A stretch of DNA of 64,000 nucleotides, from positions 62,001 through 126,000 of the forward strand of contig BNUU01000002.1 in the NCBI GenBank assembly GCA_025997595.1. Direction: 5' to 3'. The position numbers and the translations under genes are program-made. This DNA comes from Spirochaetia bacterium. GTDB taxonomy: Bacteria > Spirochaetota > Spirochaetia > Treponematales > Breznakiellaceae. The notes beneath the pieces are model-generated. The model ran no database searches, was not told the DNA's origin, and worked only from the letters and a program-made list of their open reading frames with translations. Numbering within the stretch: the stretch's first letter is position 1; the number at the start of each line of letters is the position of its first letter. Shown one piece after another: positions 1 to 7,646 of the stretch.

Positions 1-215
1 ACCTGGGATTTGGTGAAAGGGATGAAAAATTTGTCCGTATCGTGGGGCTCGGGGGCTCCCAAAGACGGCACACCGCCCCGGGACAGATAGTGACCGCCGT
101 TAAACCGGTTGCCATGTCCGATCGCTTAATCAGTATCATCGCCATCTGTGCGGGACTTGCGGTCCTGGTGGCGCTGCTGATATCGGACATGCTGAATTTT
201 AGATATGAAAAATGA
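1..215 (+). CDS. C-terminal part of a membrane protein (partial)
   Basis: The frame is open from base 3 to the TGA at 213-215, giving 70 visible residues; the start lies outside the window. The only recognisable element is one hydrophobic segment near the C-terminus (IIAICAGLAVLVALLI), followed by a short polar tail ending NFRYEK. This suggests a protein anchored by a C-terminal membrane helix. I do not recognise the family. It converges on the next gene with only three bases between the two stop codons. Confidence 0.55.
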   Translation, partial: LGFGERDEKFVRIVGLGGSQRRHTAPGQIVTAVKPVAMSDRLISIIAICAGLAVLVALLISDMLNFRYEK

Positions 216-218
216 ACA

Positions 219-1028
219 CTAATGGCCCGACCGGGTCCATTCCACGTTCTGCATTTTCTTTGGCACTAATTCAATAAGCTTTTTTTCCGTATAACCTATC
301 CCGGTAAAGGTTTTGAGCCCCCGGAGGGTATTGCCGTTATCGTAGAGTCTGAGATCCCAGGCCATGGGCTCCGCTTCGGCGGCGAGCTGTTTTGCCGCCT
401 CGTAGGGCAGGGGATGGTAGTACCGTTCAACATTTGGGGATGCCTGCCTGACCCTGAGAATATTATCCTCGATAGTCCAGGTGAGGGCCATCTGGGCGCC
501 GGAAGAAAAAATCGCAATTCCCCGGCCCATACGATGAAGACGGATCATCTCTATTCCCGGTTCTCCCCGCCAGGTTCCCCAAACTGCCGCTTCTGTAAGG
601 TCCAGGGGCGGGGATTCCCAGGGTATGGTCTGGTCGTTTTCCACAGAAAAGGCGCTTTCCACCAGGGAGCGGGCCTTGAGCGCCAGTTCACCGATAGATT
701 TACTCGTCATGGTAAAGGATAGATTTTCATCGGCGGCTTTTTTTTTGATCTCCAGCATGAAGATAAGGCTGTCCCGTTCAAGGTAGATGCTTCCGGTAAA
801 GATATAATCGGGAAGCCGCGCTTCTGAGGATACATCAATATGATTTTCCACCTCCCCAAAATCGGAAAGGTAGGACCGGACCAGGGATTCGATAAGCCGG
901 GATTCTTCAGCGCCGATACCCTGCACAAACAGGGGCATCAGGCGGATCAGGGGTTTCGTGTTCTGCGCGGAGAGGGGAAAAGAAAAAAAGACCATAATCA
1001 GGGCCGTGAGAAAAAGTCCTTTTTTCAT
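219..1028 (-). CDS. exported protein of unknown function
   Basis: A 269-residue protein beginning MKKGLFLTALIMVFF, with a typical signal peptide ending near SAQ, so it is probably periplasmic or envelope-associated. The frame extends further upstream, but the start at 1028 is preferred because it begins the signal peptide and sits 6 bases after a good -10 box. The mature part mixes short beta-like stretches (DYIFTGSIYLERDSLIFMLEI) with an IEDNILRVRQ region and has no catalytic motif I recognise. It may sit in the same direction as smpB as a downstream gene but has its own promoter. Function unknown. Confidence 0.7.
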   Translation of the reverse strand: MKKGLFLTALIMVFFSFPLSAQNTKPLIRLMPLFVQGIGAEESRLIESLVRSYLSDFGEVENHIDVSSEARLPDYIFTGSIYLERDSLIFMLEIKKKAADENLSFTMTSKSIGELALKARSLVESAFSVENDQTIPWESPPLDLTEAAVWGTWRGEPGIEMIRLHRMGRGIAIFSSGAQMALTWTIEDNILRVRQASPNVERYYHPLPYEAAKQLAAEAEPMAWDLRLYDNGNTLRGLKTFTGIGYTEKKLIELVPKKMQNVEWTRSGH

Positions 1029-1063
1029 ACTACAAATATATCGCGCATTATTTCTAAAAACAA
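1029..1063 (-). promoter_or_regulatory. leaderless-type promoter of the 219-1028 gene
   Basis: On the minus strand: TTGTTT (1058-1063), 17-base spacer, TATATT (1035-1040), then six bases (TGTAGT) and the ATG at 1028. A transcript starting 6-8 bases after the -10 would begin at or next to the ATG. No Shine-Dalgarno sequence precedes the ATG. Confidence 0.5.
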
Positions 1064-1068
1064 CTGAA

Positions 1069-1530
1069 TTAATGGAGTCCATGGCGGAATTCCCGGGCCA
1101 TGTCCCGCGCCACATCCCGTTCCCGGATATCCGCCCGCTTGTCAAAGGCCTTTTTCCCCTTGCAAACCCCCAGCTCAACCTTGACCCGGCCTTTTTTGAA
1201 GTAAAATGACAGGGGAATAAGGGTGAAACCCTTTTCTTCCACCTTCCGGGTGAGCCGTTTTATCTCGTCCCGGTGGAGGAGGAGCTTTTTTTTGCGGTCC
1301 GGGTCGTGGTTAAAGATCGAAGAGAAGGGATTTTCCGCGATCCGCAGGGATCGGATCCACACTTCCCGGTTGATGATCTCCGCCCAGGCATCGGGGAAGG
1401 AGATTTTTCCGTCCCGAAAGGACTTGACCTCGGTCCCCAAAAGTTCCATACCGCATTCGTAGGTGTCGTCCACCGCATAATCGTGCCGGGCCCTGCGGTT
1501 GACCGCGATGATTTTGACCCCCTCGCTCAT
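1069..1530 (-). CDS. smpB: SsrA-binding protein SmpB
   Basis: SmpB binds tmRNA and delivers it to stalled ribosomes for trans-translation in the cytoplasm. The 153-residue product has the usual length and family signatures: VNRRARHDYAV at the N-terminus, GTEVKSFRDG, then KGRVKVELGVCKGKK and a basic C-terminal tail (DKRADIRERDVARDMAREF). The ATG at 1530 overlaps the TGA of the upstream PEGA/FGE gene as ATGA, so the two are probably translationally coupled and co-transcribed from the promoter at 3072-3107. A longer in-frame extension upstream of 1530 is only a shadow of that gene. tmRNA itself (ssrA) was not seen in the window. Confidence 0.95.
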   Translation of the reverse strand: MSEGVKIIAVNRRARHDYAVDDTYECGMELLGTEVKSFRDGKISFPDAWAEIINREVWIRSLRIAENPFSSIFNHDPDRKKKLLLHRDEIKRLTRKVEEKGFTLIPLSFYFKKGRVKVELGVCKGKKAFDKRADIRERDVARDMAREFRHGLH

Positions 1531-3071
1531 CGCCTGCCTCCGGAGGTATCCCCCCGTAAAACAACGGCCGGCCGGAAGGAGACAAAGGGGGAACAGGCAG
1601 ACGGGGGCAGGGAACCCCTGGTTTCGGCGGTCACCGAGGCGCCGGGATTGATGTGGGAGCCCCCCCTGACCGGCCATTCCGGGGATCCCAGGTTTTCTGC
1701 CGCTGCGGCAGAAACCGGGAGGAAATCCAGGGGGACATAGGGATTGGCGCACCATTCCCAGGAACCCCCCATAAGGCCGGTAAAATTCAAGGGCTCTGGT
1801 TTTGAGCCCTTCTGCCCCAGGAGGAGTTTGACGGCGTATTCCCATTCTGCTTCCGTCGGCAGCCTGACTTCCCAGGCCGCCATGGAGGGGGGGAGCTGTG
1901 TCGTAAGCCATTGGCAGTAGGCCCGCGCGGCGTACCAGGAAACGGCGCCAATTCCTGCGGAATTGGCGTTGGAGTTTCCTGCGGAAACTCCGCCATTGCC
2001 GGCGAGGTAATCGGCAAGGTAATCCGTAGTTACCAGGCCCTGTTCAACAAGTTCATTCAGATTATCAAGGTGCCATTGGGGGTTTGCCTCAAGGAAGGCG
2101 GCAAAGGAGGCCGGGCTCATTTCGGTTTCGCAGAGGAAAAAAGTCTCCACCGCCTTGCTGCGGGGAAACCCCGGGGATCTGACCAATGTGCCGCCGGGAA
2201 TTTCCCGGAATGTAAGGAAAGCGGCGCTGAAACTCCGGCCCGGAGCCGGTCCTGTCTGAGCGGAAGTTTCCGCCGGGGGCGGCGGCCCTGGGGTCATTGG
2301 CGCATGCTGCTGCCTGTACCATGCGGAACCGGCAACCGGGGCGGAACTGTCCGGGGGAAGGGTTTCCGCAAGCCAGGTGGCGGTTCCGGGAGAGGCGGAA
2401 AGCCATGCGAGGATATCCGCAGCAGAGCGGACAAGGGTTATCGGGGAGGGCGGCAAGCCCCCATTGTCAATTAAGGTCTTTGCGCGGATAAGGTCCCGGA
2501 GACCGGCCCTGGTAACGGCGAAGGCGGCGGCGGCGGCGATGAGTTCATCCGCACGGATGCGATCTTCGGGATTTGTCAGGGAAGGCCCAATCCGGTAGGC
2601 TCCCTCGGAGAGGCTCAGGGGTATTTGATATGCCGGTGTCGGTTCCCCGGCAAAGGTCCAGGCAGCGTAATCCGCCGCCGCCGCCTGCAAGGCGGCTATT
2701 GGTTCAGCCGCATTCAGGGTTTCTGTCAAATTAATACGATGGGGAAAAACGAGGGAAGCGAAGATACGTCCGGGGATCTCCCCTTCAATTTTACGGGATT
2801 CAAAGCCGGGGAGGACCAGTTCCAGGGTATGGGCGCCCCCGGATACGAAGAATTCGCAGGGGGCGGTCCCCATATAGACCCCGTCCACCCGCACCGCCGC
2901 GCCCCAGGGTTCGGATTTTACCGAAACGATGCTGCCCGGATGGGAAAGACCGGGATAAATCAGTACAAAAAAGAGGATAAGGAGGATCCCAATACCGTAA
3001 ATAACACTGAGCCACACCCCGGGCCTCATACCCAGAAAGGGTTTCAGGTGAACCTCATCTTCTTCTGACAT
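1527..3071 (-). CDS. membrane-anchored PEGA plus FGE-sulfatase-fold protein
   Basis: A 514-residue protein. After a short acidic N-terminus there is one membrane helix (about residues 19-40). Next comes a PEGA-like beta domain (about 47-95: VKSEPWGAAVRVDG, GAHTLELVLPGFE), a Pro/Ala-rich linker, and a C-terminal FGE/SUMF1-fold domain (about 285-505: FLCETEMSPASFAAFL, VRLPTEAEWEYAV, GGSWEWC, PVRGGS). The paired cysteines that formylglycine-generating enzymes carry after the GGS motif are absent, so it is probably a structural or ligand-binding relative, not an active enzyme. The ATG at 3071 is chosen over the in-frame TTG at 3107 because the TTG lies inside the -35 box. It overlaps smpB by four bases. 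Confidence 0.8.
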   Translation of the reverse strand: MSEEDEVHLKPFLGMRPGVWLSVIYGIGILLILFFVLIYPGLSHPGSIVSVKSEPWGAAVRVDGVYMGTAPCEFFVSGGAHTLELVLPGFESRKIEGEIPGRIFASLVFPHRINLTETLNAAEPIAALQAAAADYAAWTFAGEPTPAYQIPLSLSEGAYRIGPSLTNPEDRIRADELIAAAAAFAVTRAGLRDLIRAKTLIDNGGLPPSPITLVRSAADILAWLSASPGTATWLAETLPPDSSAPVAGSAWYRQQHAPMTPGPPPPAETSAQTGPAPGRSFSAAFLTFREIPGGTLVRSPGFPRSKAVETFFLCETEMSPASFAAFLEANPQWHLDNLNELVEQGLVTTDYLADYLAGNGGVSAGNSNANSAGIGAVSWYAARAYCQWLTTQLPPSMAAWEVRLPTEAEWEYAVKLLLGQKGSKPEPLNFTGLMGGSWEWCANPYVPLDFLPVSAAAAENLGSPEWPVRGGSHINPGASVTAETRGSLPPSACSPFVSFRPAVVLRGDTSGGRR

Positions 3072-3107
3072 GGTGGAATTATAGGGTTCCCCTCCGTACC
3101 TTGTCAA
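3072..3107 (-). promoter_or_regulatory. perfect-consensus promoter, leaderless type
   Basis: On the minus strand: TTGACA (3102-3107), 18-base spacer, TATAAT (3078-3083), then only TCCACC before the ATG at 3071. Both hexamers match the sigma-70 consensus exactly. The expected transcription start coincides with the start codon. It would drive the PEGA/FGE gene and smpB. Confidence 0.65.
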
Positions 3108-3129
3108 CGAGAGCGCTTCATGGTAATTT
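3101..3129 (+). promoter_or_regulatory. divergent promoter for lepB, overlapping -35
   Basis: On the plus strand: TTGTCA (3101-3106), 17-base spacer, TAATTT (3124-3129), then seven bases to the ATG at 3137. Its -35 box shares five base pairs with the -35 box of the opposing PEGA/FGE promoter, so the two promoters are back to back on one element. Confidence 0.4.
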
Positions 3130-3136
3130 TCTGGTA

Positions 3137-4123
3137 ATGGTTCAGAAAATCGATTTTTTTGACCGGATCCAGGTCCTTACCGAGGCCTGCCTGGCCCGGA
3201 GACGCAGGTCGCGCCGGATAAAAAAGGAAAAACAGAAGGACAAAAATCCCGTTCTTGACTGGATTGAAGCCTTCCTCTGGGCCGCCGGAATGGTGCTTCT
3301 TGCCAATCAATATCTCATTCAGGCCTACCAGATACCATCGGGGTCCATGATCGATACCCTGCTCATCGGGGACCGGGTTTTTGTCAACAAACTGGTTTAC
3401 GGCCCGGAGCTGCTGCCGGGGCTGGCAAAGCTGCCCAGCCCGGTACGGCCCAAACGGAACAATGTCATCATCTTTGAAAATCCTTCTTATATATCCCGTG
3501 GGCCGGTTTTTGATATTGCCCAGCGGGTCATCTATATGCTCACCCTTTCCCTGGTGGATATTGATAAGGATGAAAAAGGGAACCCCAAGCCTCACTTTCT
3601 TATCAAACGGGCTGCGGGGATGGCGGGGGATCGGTTTATTATTGAGCGGGGCGATATGAAGATCCGTTTCTCCGGGGAAGACCGTTGGGTGAATGAAGCC
3701 GATTACAAGGCGGGGCGGGGATGGAATCACCGTTTAAGCCGTCTTATAGAAAAGGATGTCTACCCTGTGCTGGAAGCGGCGGGGAAGGCGGAGGCCTATA
3801 TGAACATGGGCCTTCCCCCCCCGGAGCACATCAGGGCGGCGGCAGCGGGCTTAAGCAATTTGCGGCACGCCGATTCCTTTGCCCATGAAACGTCCCGGCT
3901 TGAAACCCTGCGGGGGGCCTTTCCCCATGACAGGCGTTACGGGATGTATTTGACCCGGCTCTCCCGGGGCTGGTATGTGCCGGAAGGCCGGATCTTGCCC
4001 CTGGGGGATAACCGGGACAATTCGCAGGATGGCCGGTATTTCGGCCCGGTGCGGGCAGCCAAGGTGCTGGGGCAGGGGGCGTTTATTTATTGGCCCCTGC
4101 GGCGGGCCGGCCCCATACGGTGA
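3137..4123 (+). CDS. lepB: signal peptidase I
   Basis: Cleaves signal peptides from exported proteins at the outer face of the inner membrane using a Ser/Lys dyad. The 328-residue product has a basic cytoplasmic N-terminus (about 20-36), one membrane helix (about 43-62), and box B IPSGSM with the nucleophile Ser70. It also has LIKRAAGMAGD with the general base Lys157, and the C-terminal box GDNRDNSQDGR. An insertion between the last two boxes makes it longer than the minimal enzyme. The frame is open back to a TTG at 3101, but that codon is inside the putative -35; the ATG at 3137 fits the promoter spacing. A second, divergent lepB follows 32 bases downstream. Confidence 0.9.
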   Translation: MVQKIDFFDRIQVLTEACLARRRRSRRIKKEKQKDKNPVLDWIEAFLWAAGMVLLANQYLIQAYQIPSGSMIDTLLIGDRVFVNKLVYGPELLPGLAKLPSPVRPKRNNVIIFENPSYISRGPVFDIAQRVIYMLTLSLVDIDKDEKGNPKPHFLIKRAAGMAGDRFIIERGDMKIRFSGEDRWVNEADYKAGRGWNHRLSRLIEKDVYPVLEAAGKAEAYMNMGLPPPEHIRAAAAGLSNLRHADSFAHETSRLETLRGAFPHDRRYGMYLTRLSRGWYVPEGRILPLGDNRDNSQDGRYFGPVRAAKVLGQGAFIYWPLRRAGPIR

Positions 4124-4155
4124 ACATTTTGAAAATGCATTATTAAGGAAAAAAG

Positions 4156-4884
4156 ATGTTTGATAAATGGCGGAAATATTCCTATGCGGCCCAAAAAAGC
4201 CAGCGCCACCGTTTGCGATGGGTCCTGCTCTGGGTCCTGATCTTTTTTGTGATATATAATGCCCTTACCTCGTTTTTCTTTTCCATGTGGGTTTTGGAGA
4301 ACGATACCATGCAGCCCGGACTCCATGCCGGGGACCGGCTTATCTTCTCGTCCTATGTCGTGTCCGCCCTGCTTGCGGACCTGAATACCTCCGGTCAGTC
4401 TATCCCCTTTAAACGGGGGAATATCCTGCTTATCGATATGTCCCTCAGGGAAGCGCCGCCTTTGCCCGCCCGCATCCTTGACGGGGCGGTCCGTTTCTTT
4501 ACCGCCCAGCGTATCAGCCTTGCGGATCGGGAGGATCATCTCTACCTTAAGCGGGTGATAGGCCTGCCGGGGGATGAAATTACCATGACCAATTTTGTGC
4601 TCCGCATACGGGAGAAGGGAAGCTCCTACACCCTTACCGAATTTGAACTTTCCGAACGGCCCTATGTCCCAACCATTCCCCAGGTTCCCGCCCTTTGGGA
4701 TGAATCCATTCCCTTTTCGGGCGATATGGAGCGGATCATCCTGGGGGAGGATGAATATTTTGTCCTTTCCGATGACCGGAGCAACACCAACGATTCCCGC
4801 ACCTGGGGCCCGGTTCCGGTGGAGCTTGTCACCGGGCAAGCCCTCTTCCGCTACTGGCCCGTCAGCCGGATTGGCAGGCCATGA
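4156..4884 (+). CDS. signal peptidase I paralogue with Thr in place of Ser
   Basis: A 242-residue S26-family protein with a single N-terminal membrane helix (about 22-43). Aligned to its neighbour, the nucleophile box IPSGSM reads LENDTM, placing Thr51 where Ser is expected. The Lys box (YLKRVIGLPGD, Lys132), the GDR motif and the C-terminal box (LSDDRSNTNDSRTWGPV) are intact. The conserved Lys and fold argue for a working or substrate-binding protein, not a decayed gene. A threonine nucleophile or a regulatory non-catalytic role are both possible. It lies 32 bases after lepB and is probably co-transcribed with it. Confidence 0.85.
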   Translation: MFDKWRKYSYAAQKSQRHRLRWVLLWVLIFFVIYNALTSFFFSMWVLENDTMQPGLHAGDRLIFSSYVVSALLADLNTSGQSIPFKRGNILLIDMSLREAPPLPARILDGAVRFFTAQRISLADREDHLYLKRVIGLPGDEITMTNFVLRIREKGSSYTLTEFELSERPYVPTIPQVPALWDESIPFSGDMERIILGEDEYFVLSDDRSNTNDSRTWGPVPVELVTGQALFRYWPVSRIGRP

Positions 4885-4905
4885 TGCGCCTGATGGTTTT
4901 TATAC

Positions 4906-4933
4906 TTGAAATTATTATAATTTGAAGTATAAT
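4906..4933 (+). promoter_or_regulatory. leaderless-type promoter of the AAA ATPase gene
   Basis: TTGAAA (4906-4911), 16-base spacer, TATAAT (4928-4933), six bases, ATG at 4940. There is no Shine-Dalgarno sequence before this ATG. The expected transcription start falls on the start codon. Confidence 0.55.
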
Positions 4934-4939
4934 AATGAT

Positions 4940-6337
4940 ATGGATGTAAATTTATTCGTAGACCGGGAAGATGAATTCGCATTTCTGGATGAACAGTACA
5001 GGCAGCGTTCCCCCTCTTTCGTAGTACTCTACGGCAGGCGCAGGGTGGGAAAAACTGCCCTGATAACGCAGTTTATCCAAAAAAAACGTGCCCTCTATTT
5101 TCTTGCCACCGAAGAAAGTGAGGCCCAAAACTGCGCCGCGTTCCGCGCTCTGGCGGCGGATATTACCGGCAATGAGCTTTTGCGCAGTTCCCAGACAACC
5201 GACTGGCTGTTGATTTTTAAGACCCTGTTAGATCGGAAAAGTTCTGAACGGCTGATCATCGCCATTGACGAATTTCAATACCTTGCCAGGGCAAATCCCG
5301 CCTTCCCATCGATTATGCAGAAAGTATGGGACACCCTGCTTTCGAAAAGCAATGTGATGCTGATCCTCTGCGGTTCTTCGATTTCGATGATGGAAAGCGC
5401 CGTCCTCGCCTATGAAAGCCCCCTTTACGGCCGGCGCACCGGACAGATCAAGCTCAAGCAGATACCCTTTTCCCATTACGGGAAATTTTTCCCCGGTAAA
5501 AGTGAAGACAAATTGACGGAACTCTACGCCCTTACCGGGGGCATCCCAAAATACATTGAATTTTTTGAGGAAGGAAGCATTCATGCCCAGATTGCCAAAA
5601 ACATTCTTTCCCCATCGGGGTTTCTCTACAATGAACCGGCCTTTCTGCTGTATCAGGAAGTGTCAGAAATCGGCAGTTATTTTTCGCTCATAAAGTCTAT
5701 CGCGGCGGGGAACCATAAATTGGCCGACATAGCCTCCGATCTGGAACTTAAGCAGACCGGGCTTTCAAAATACCTTAATACCCTGGTAAACCTTGAGTTT
5801 ATCGAAAGGGAAGTGCCGGTTACCGAAGAAAAACCTGAAAAAAGCAAACGGGGGCTGTACCGCATAAAAGATAACTTTTTGCAGTTCTGGTTCAGGTTTG
5901 TGTTTCCCCACATGAGCGATCTTGAAATCAAAAAAACGAAAACAGTGGAAGATCATATCCGCAAAAATTTTATTGACAGCCATGTAAGTTTTGTCTATGA
6001 GGATATTTGCCGGGAACGGATGTGGCAGCTTGATTTTGAAAAAATATGGGGCTTTACCATAAGCCGCTGCGGCCGCTGGTGGGACAAGAACAATGAAATC
6101 GATATGGTAGCTTACGACGGCGCCGGTAAGGACATTATCTTTGGGGAGTGCAAATATACCTCCCAAAAAATGGGCATTGATATTTTTAACGCCCTGGAAG
6201 AAAAAAGTAAATCTGTTATCTGGCAGAATGATGGGCGGCGTTCCCATTTTATTTTGTTTTCAAAAAGCGGCTTTACCGCAAAGCTTAAGGCCCTTGCGGA
6301 GATCCGGCAAGATCTAATGTTAGTCGGCAGGGAGTAA
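4940..6337 (+). CDS. AAA ATPase of the ATPase_2/DUF234 family
   Basis: A 465-residue protein with Walker A GRRRVGKT (residues 32-39) and Walker B LIIAIDEFQ (about 105-113), followed by a winged-helix region (LADIASDLELKQTGLSKYL). The C-terminal DUF234 domain carries a PD-(D/E)XK-like signature (NEIDMVAYDG...IIFGECKY). This family is widespread in archaea and bacteria and has no settled function; a nucleic-acid-related role is inferred from the nuclease-like motif. The ATG at 4940 is preferred over the in-frame TTG at 4922, which falls within the promoter. HemW follows seven bases after the stop. Confidence 0.85.
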   Translation: MDVNLFVDREDEFAFLDEQYRQRSPSFVVLYGRRRVGKTALITQFIQKKRALYFLATEESEAQNCAAFRALAADITGNELLRSSQTTDWLLIFKTLLDRKSSERLIIAIDEFQYLARANPAFPSIMQKVWDTLLSKSNVMLILCGSSISMMESAVLAYESPLYGRRTGQIKLKQIPFSHYGKFFPGKSEDKLTELYALTGGIPKYIEFFEEGSIHAQIAKNILSPSGFLYNEPAFLLYQEVSEIGSYFSLIKSIAAGNHKLADIASDLELKQTGLSKYLNTLVNLEFIEREVPVTEEKPEKSKRGLYRIKDNFLQFWFRFVFPHMSDLEIKKTKTVEDHIRKNFIDSHVSFVYEDICRERMWQLDFEKIWGFTISRCGRWWDKNNEIDMVAYDGAGKDIIFGECKYTSQKMGIDIFNALEEKSKSVIWQNDGRRSHFILFSKSGFTAKLKALAEIRQDLMLVGRE

Positions 6338-6343
6338 TTAGCA

Positions 6344-7564
6344 GTGAATGATTGCTCATTGTACATTCATATACCTTTCTGCGCTTCCTTCTGCGACTAC
6401 TGCGACTTTTATTCGGTGCGGATGCCCGCTGACCGTAAGATCGCGGACCGGCTTATCAATACATACATCGACACCCTGCTTGTTGAGGGGGAACGGCTTA
6501 TGCGGCGCTTCGGTGTTACATCGGTTCCATCGGTGTACATCGGCGGGGGCACACCCTCGATGCTGGGCGCCGCCGGGATAGGCCGTCTGCTGCGCGGGAT
6601 CGCGGCATTACTGCCGCCGGCGCCATGGCGGGGTCCGGCAGAATTTACCGTGGAGGCGAACCCCGAGTCGGCGGACGAGGCTTTTCTTGCGGCCTGCCGG
6701 GACGGCGGGGTAAACCGCATAAGCCTGGGGGTGCAGAGTTTCTGCGACGCTTCCCGTCGCCTGGTGCACCGATCCGGGGCTGCGGCGCTGATCCCGGAAC
6801 GGCTCAAGCTGGTTTCCGAAATATTCGCATCTCATTTTTCCGCGGACCTTATCGCCGGGCTTCCCGCCCAGGATGAAACGGTATTACTGCGGGACATTGA
6901 AAAGCTGCTGGCCTATAAGCCCGCCCATGTGTCCCTTTACGCCCTGACGGTGGAGGAGGGGACGCCCTTATTTGAGGCCCGCTCTGCGAAAAAGATCGGC
7001 GGTTCTTCGACGCTGCTCCCCACTGCCGAAGAGGCTGACCGGCTCTGGATTGCGGGCCGGGATGCACTGGAACAGGCGGGGTATGGGCAGTACGAGGTTT
7101 CCAATTTTGCGCTGCCGGGAAAGCGTTCTGTCCACAATATCCGTTATTGGCGCATGGAAAACTGGCTGGGCCTGGGAGCTGCGGCCTCGGGAACCATCAT
7201 TGACGATGATGCGGAAGGGCCGCCTGCGGGAACCGGACGGCGTTTTACCTATCCGGCGGATACCGGGCTGTGGCTGGATCATAAAACGGGGGAACCTGTC
7301 CCCCTTGAGACAGAAGAACTGGACCGGCTTACCCTGATGAAGGAAACTTTTCTCATGGGCTTCCGCTACATCGAAGGGCCGGACCCGGCGCTTTTTGAAA
7401 AACGTTTCGGCATTACATTTGAAAAGGCGATACCCCGGACCCTGGCAAAATGGCGGGGATTTTTACAGCCCAATAAGATAGCGCTTACTAAAGAGGGCTT
7501 ACTGCTACTGGATCCCTTTTTGATCGATGCCTTTGGGGAAGCGGAAAGATTAATGAATAATTGA
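6344..7564 (+). CDS. hemW: HemW-like radical SAM protein
   Basis: A 406-residue radical SAM protein related to HemN but of the HemW type, which binds heme and is thought to chaperone it rather than oxidise coproporphyrinogen. The [4Fe-4S] cluster motif CASFCDYC (Cys13, Cys17, Cys20) follows YIHIPF at the extreme N-terminus, as in HemW. Other signatures are YIGGGTPS, ISLGVQSF, DLIAGLP and YEVSNFA. The start is a GTG at 6344 with GGGAG nine bases upstream, inside the end of the ATPase gene; ATG at 6348 is out of frame. It converges on hrpA across a hairpin repeat. Confidence 0.9.
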   Translation: MNDCSLYIHIPFCASFCDYCDFYSVRMPADRKIADRLINTYIDTLLVEGERLMRRFGVTSVPSVYIGGGTPSMLGAAGIGRLLRGIAALLPPAPWRGPAEFTVEANPESADEAFLAACRDGGVNRISLGVQSFCDASRRLVHRSGAAALIPERLKLVSEIFASHFSADLIAGLPAQDETVLLRDIEKLLAYKPAHVSLYALTVEEGTPLFEARSAKKIGGSSTLLPTAEEADRLWIAGRDALEQAGYGQYEVSNFALPGKRSVHNIRYWRMENWLGLGAAASGTIIDDDAEGPPAGTGRRFTYPADTGLWLDHKTGEPVPLETEELDRLTLMKETFLMGFRYIEGPDPALFEKRFGITFEKAIPRTLAKWRGFLQPNKIALTKEGLLLLDPFLIDAFGEAERLMNN

Positions 7565-7568
7565 GATG

Positions 7569-7640
7569 GTTCCAAAATAGGAAATATTTAACCACAAACC
7601 GCACGAAAAGAGGTTCGTGGTGTTCGTGAGGTTAGTGGTT
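7569..7640. repeat. palindromic repeat between converging genes, likely bidirectional terminator
   Basis: The arms 7590-7607 and 7623-7640 are imperfect inverted repeats, 16 of 18 pairs matching (AACCACAAACCGCACGAA against TTCGTGAGGTTAGTGGTT), with T-rich sequence at the end. The flank GGTTCCAAAATAG (7569-7581) recurs in reverse at the end of the repeat near 34979. This is therefore a diverged member of the repeat family seen at 33.8 and 34.9 kb. Confidence 0.6.
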
Positions 7641-7646
7641 TTTATT

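Noticed and set aside
1527-2200. Active formylglycine-generating enzyme
   Set aside because: The catalytic cysteines are missing and no sulfatase gene is nearby.
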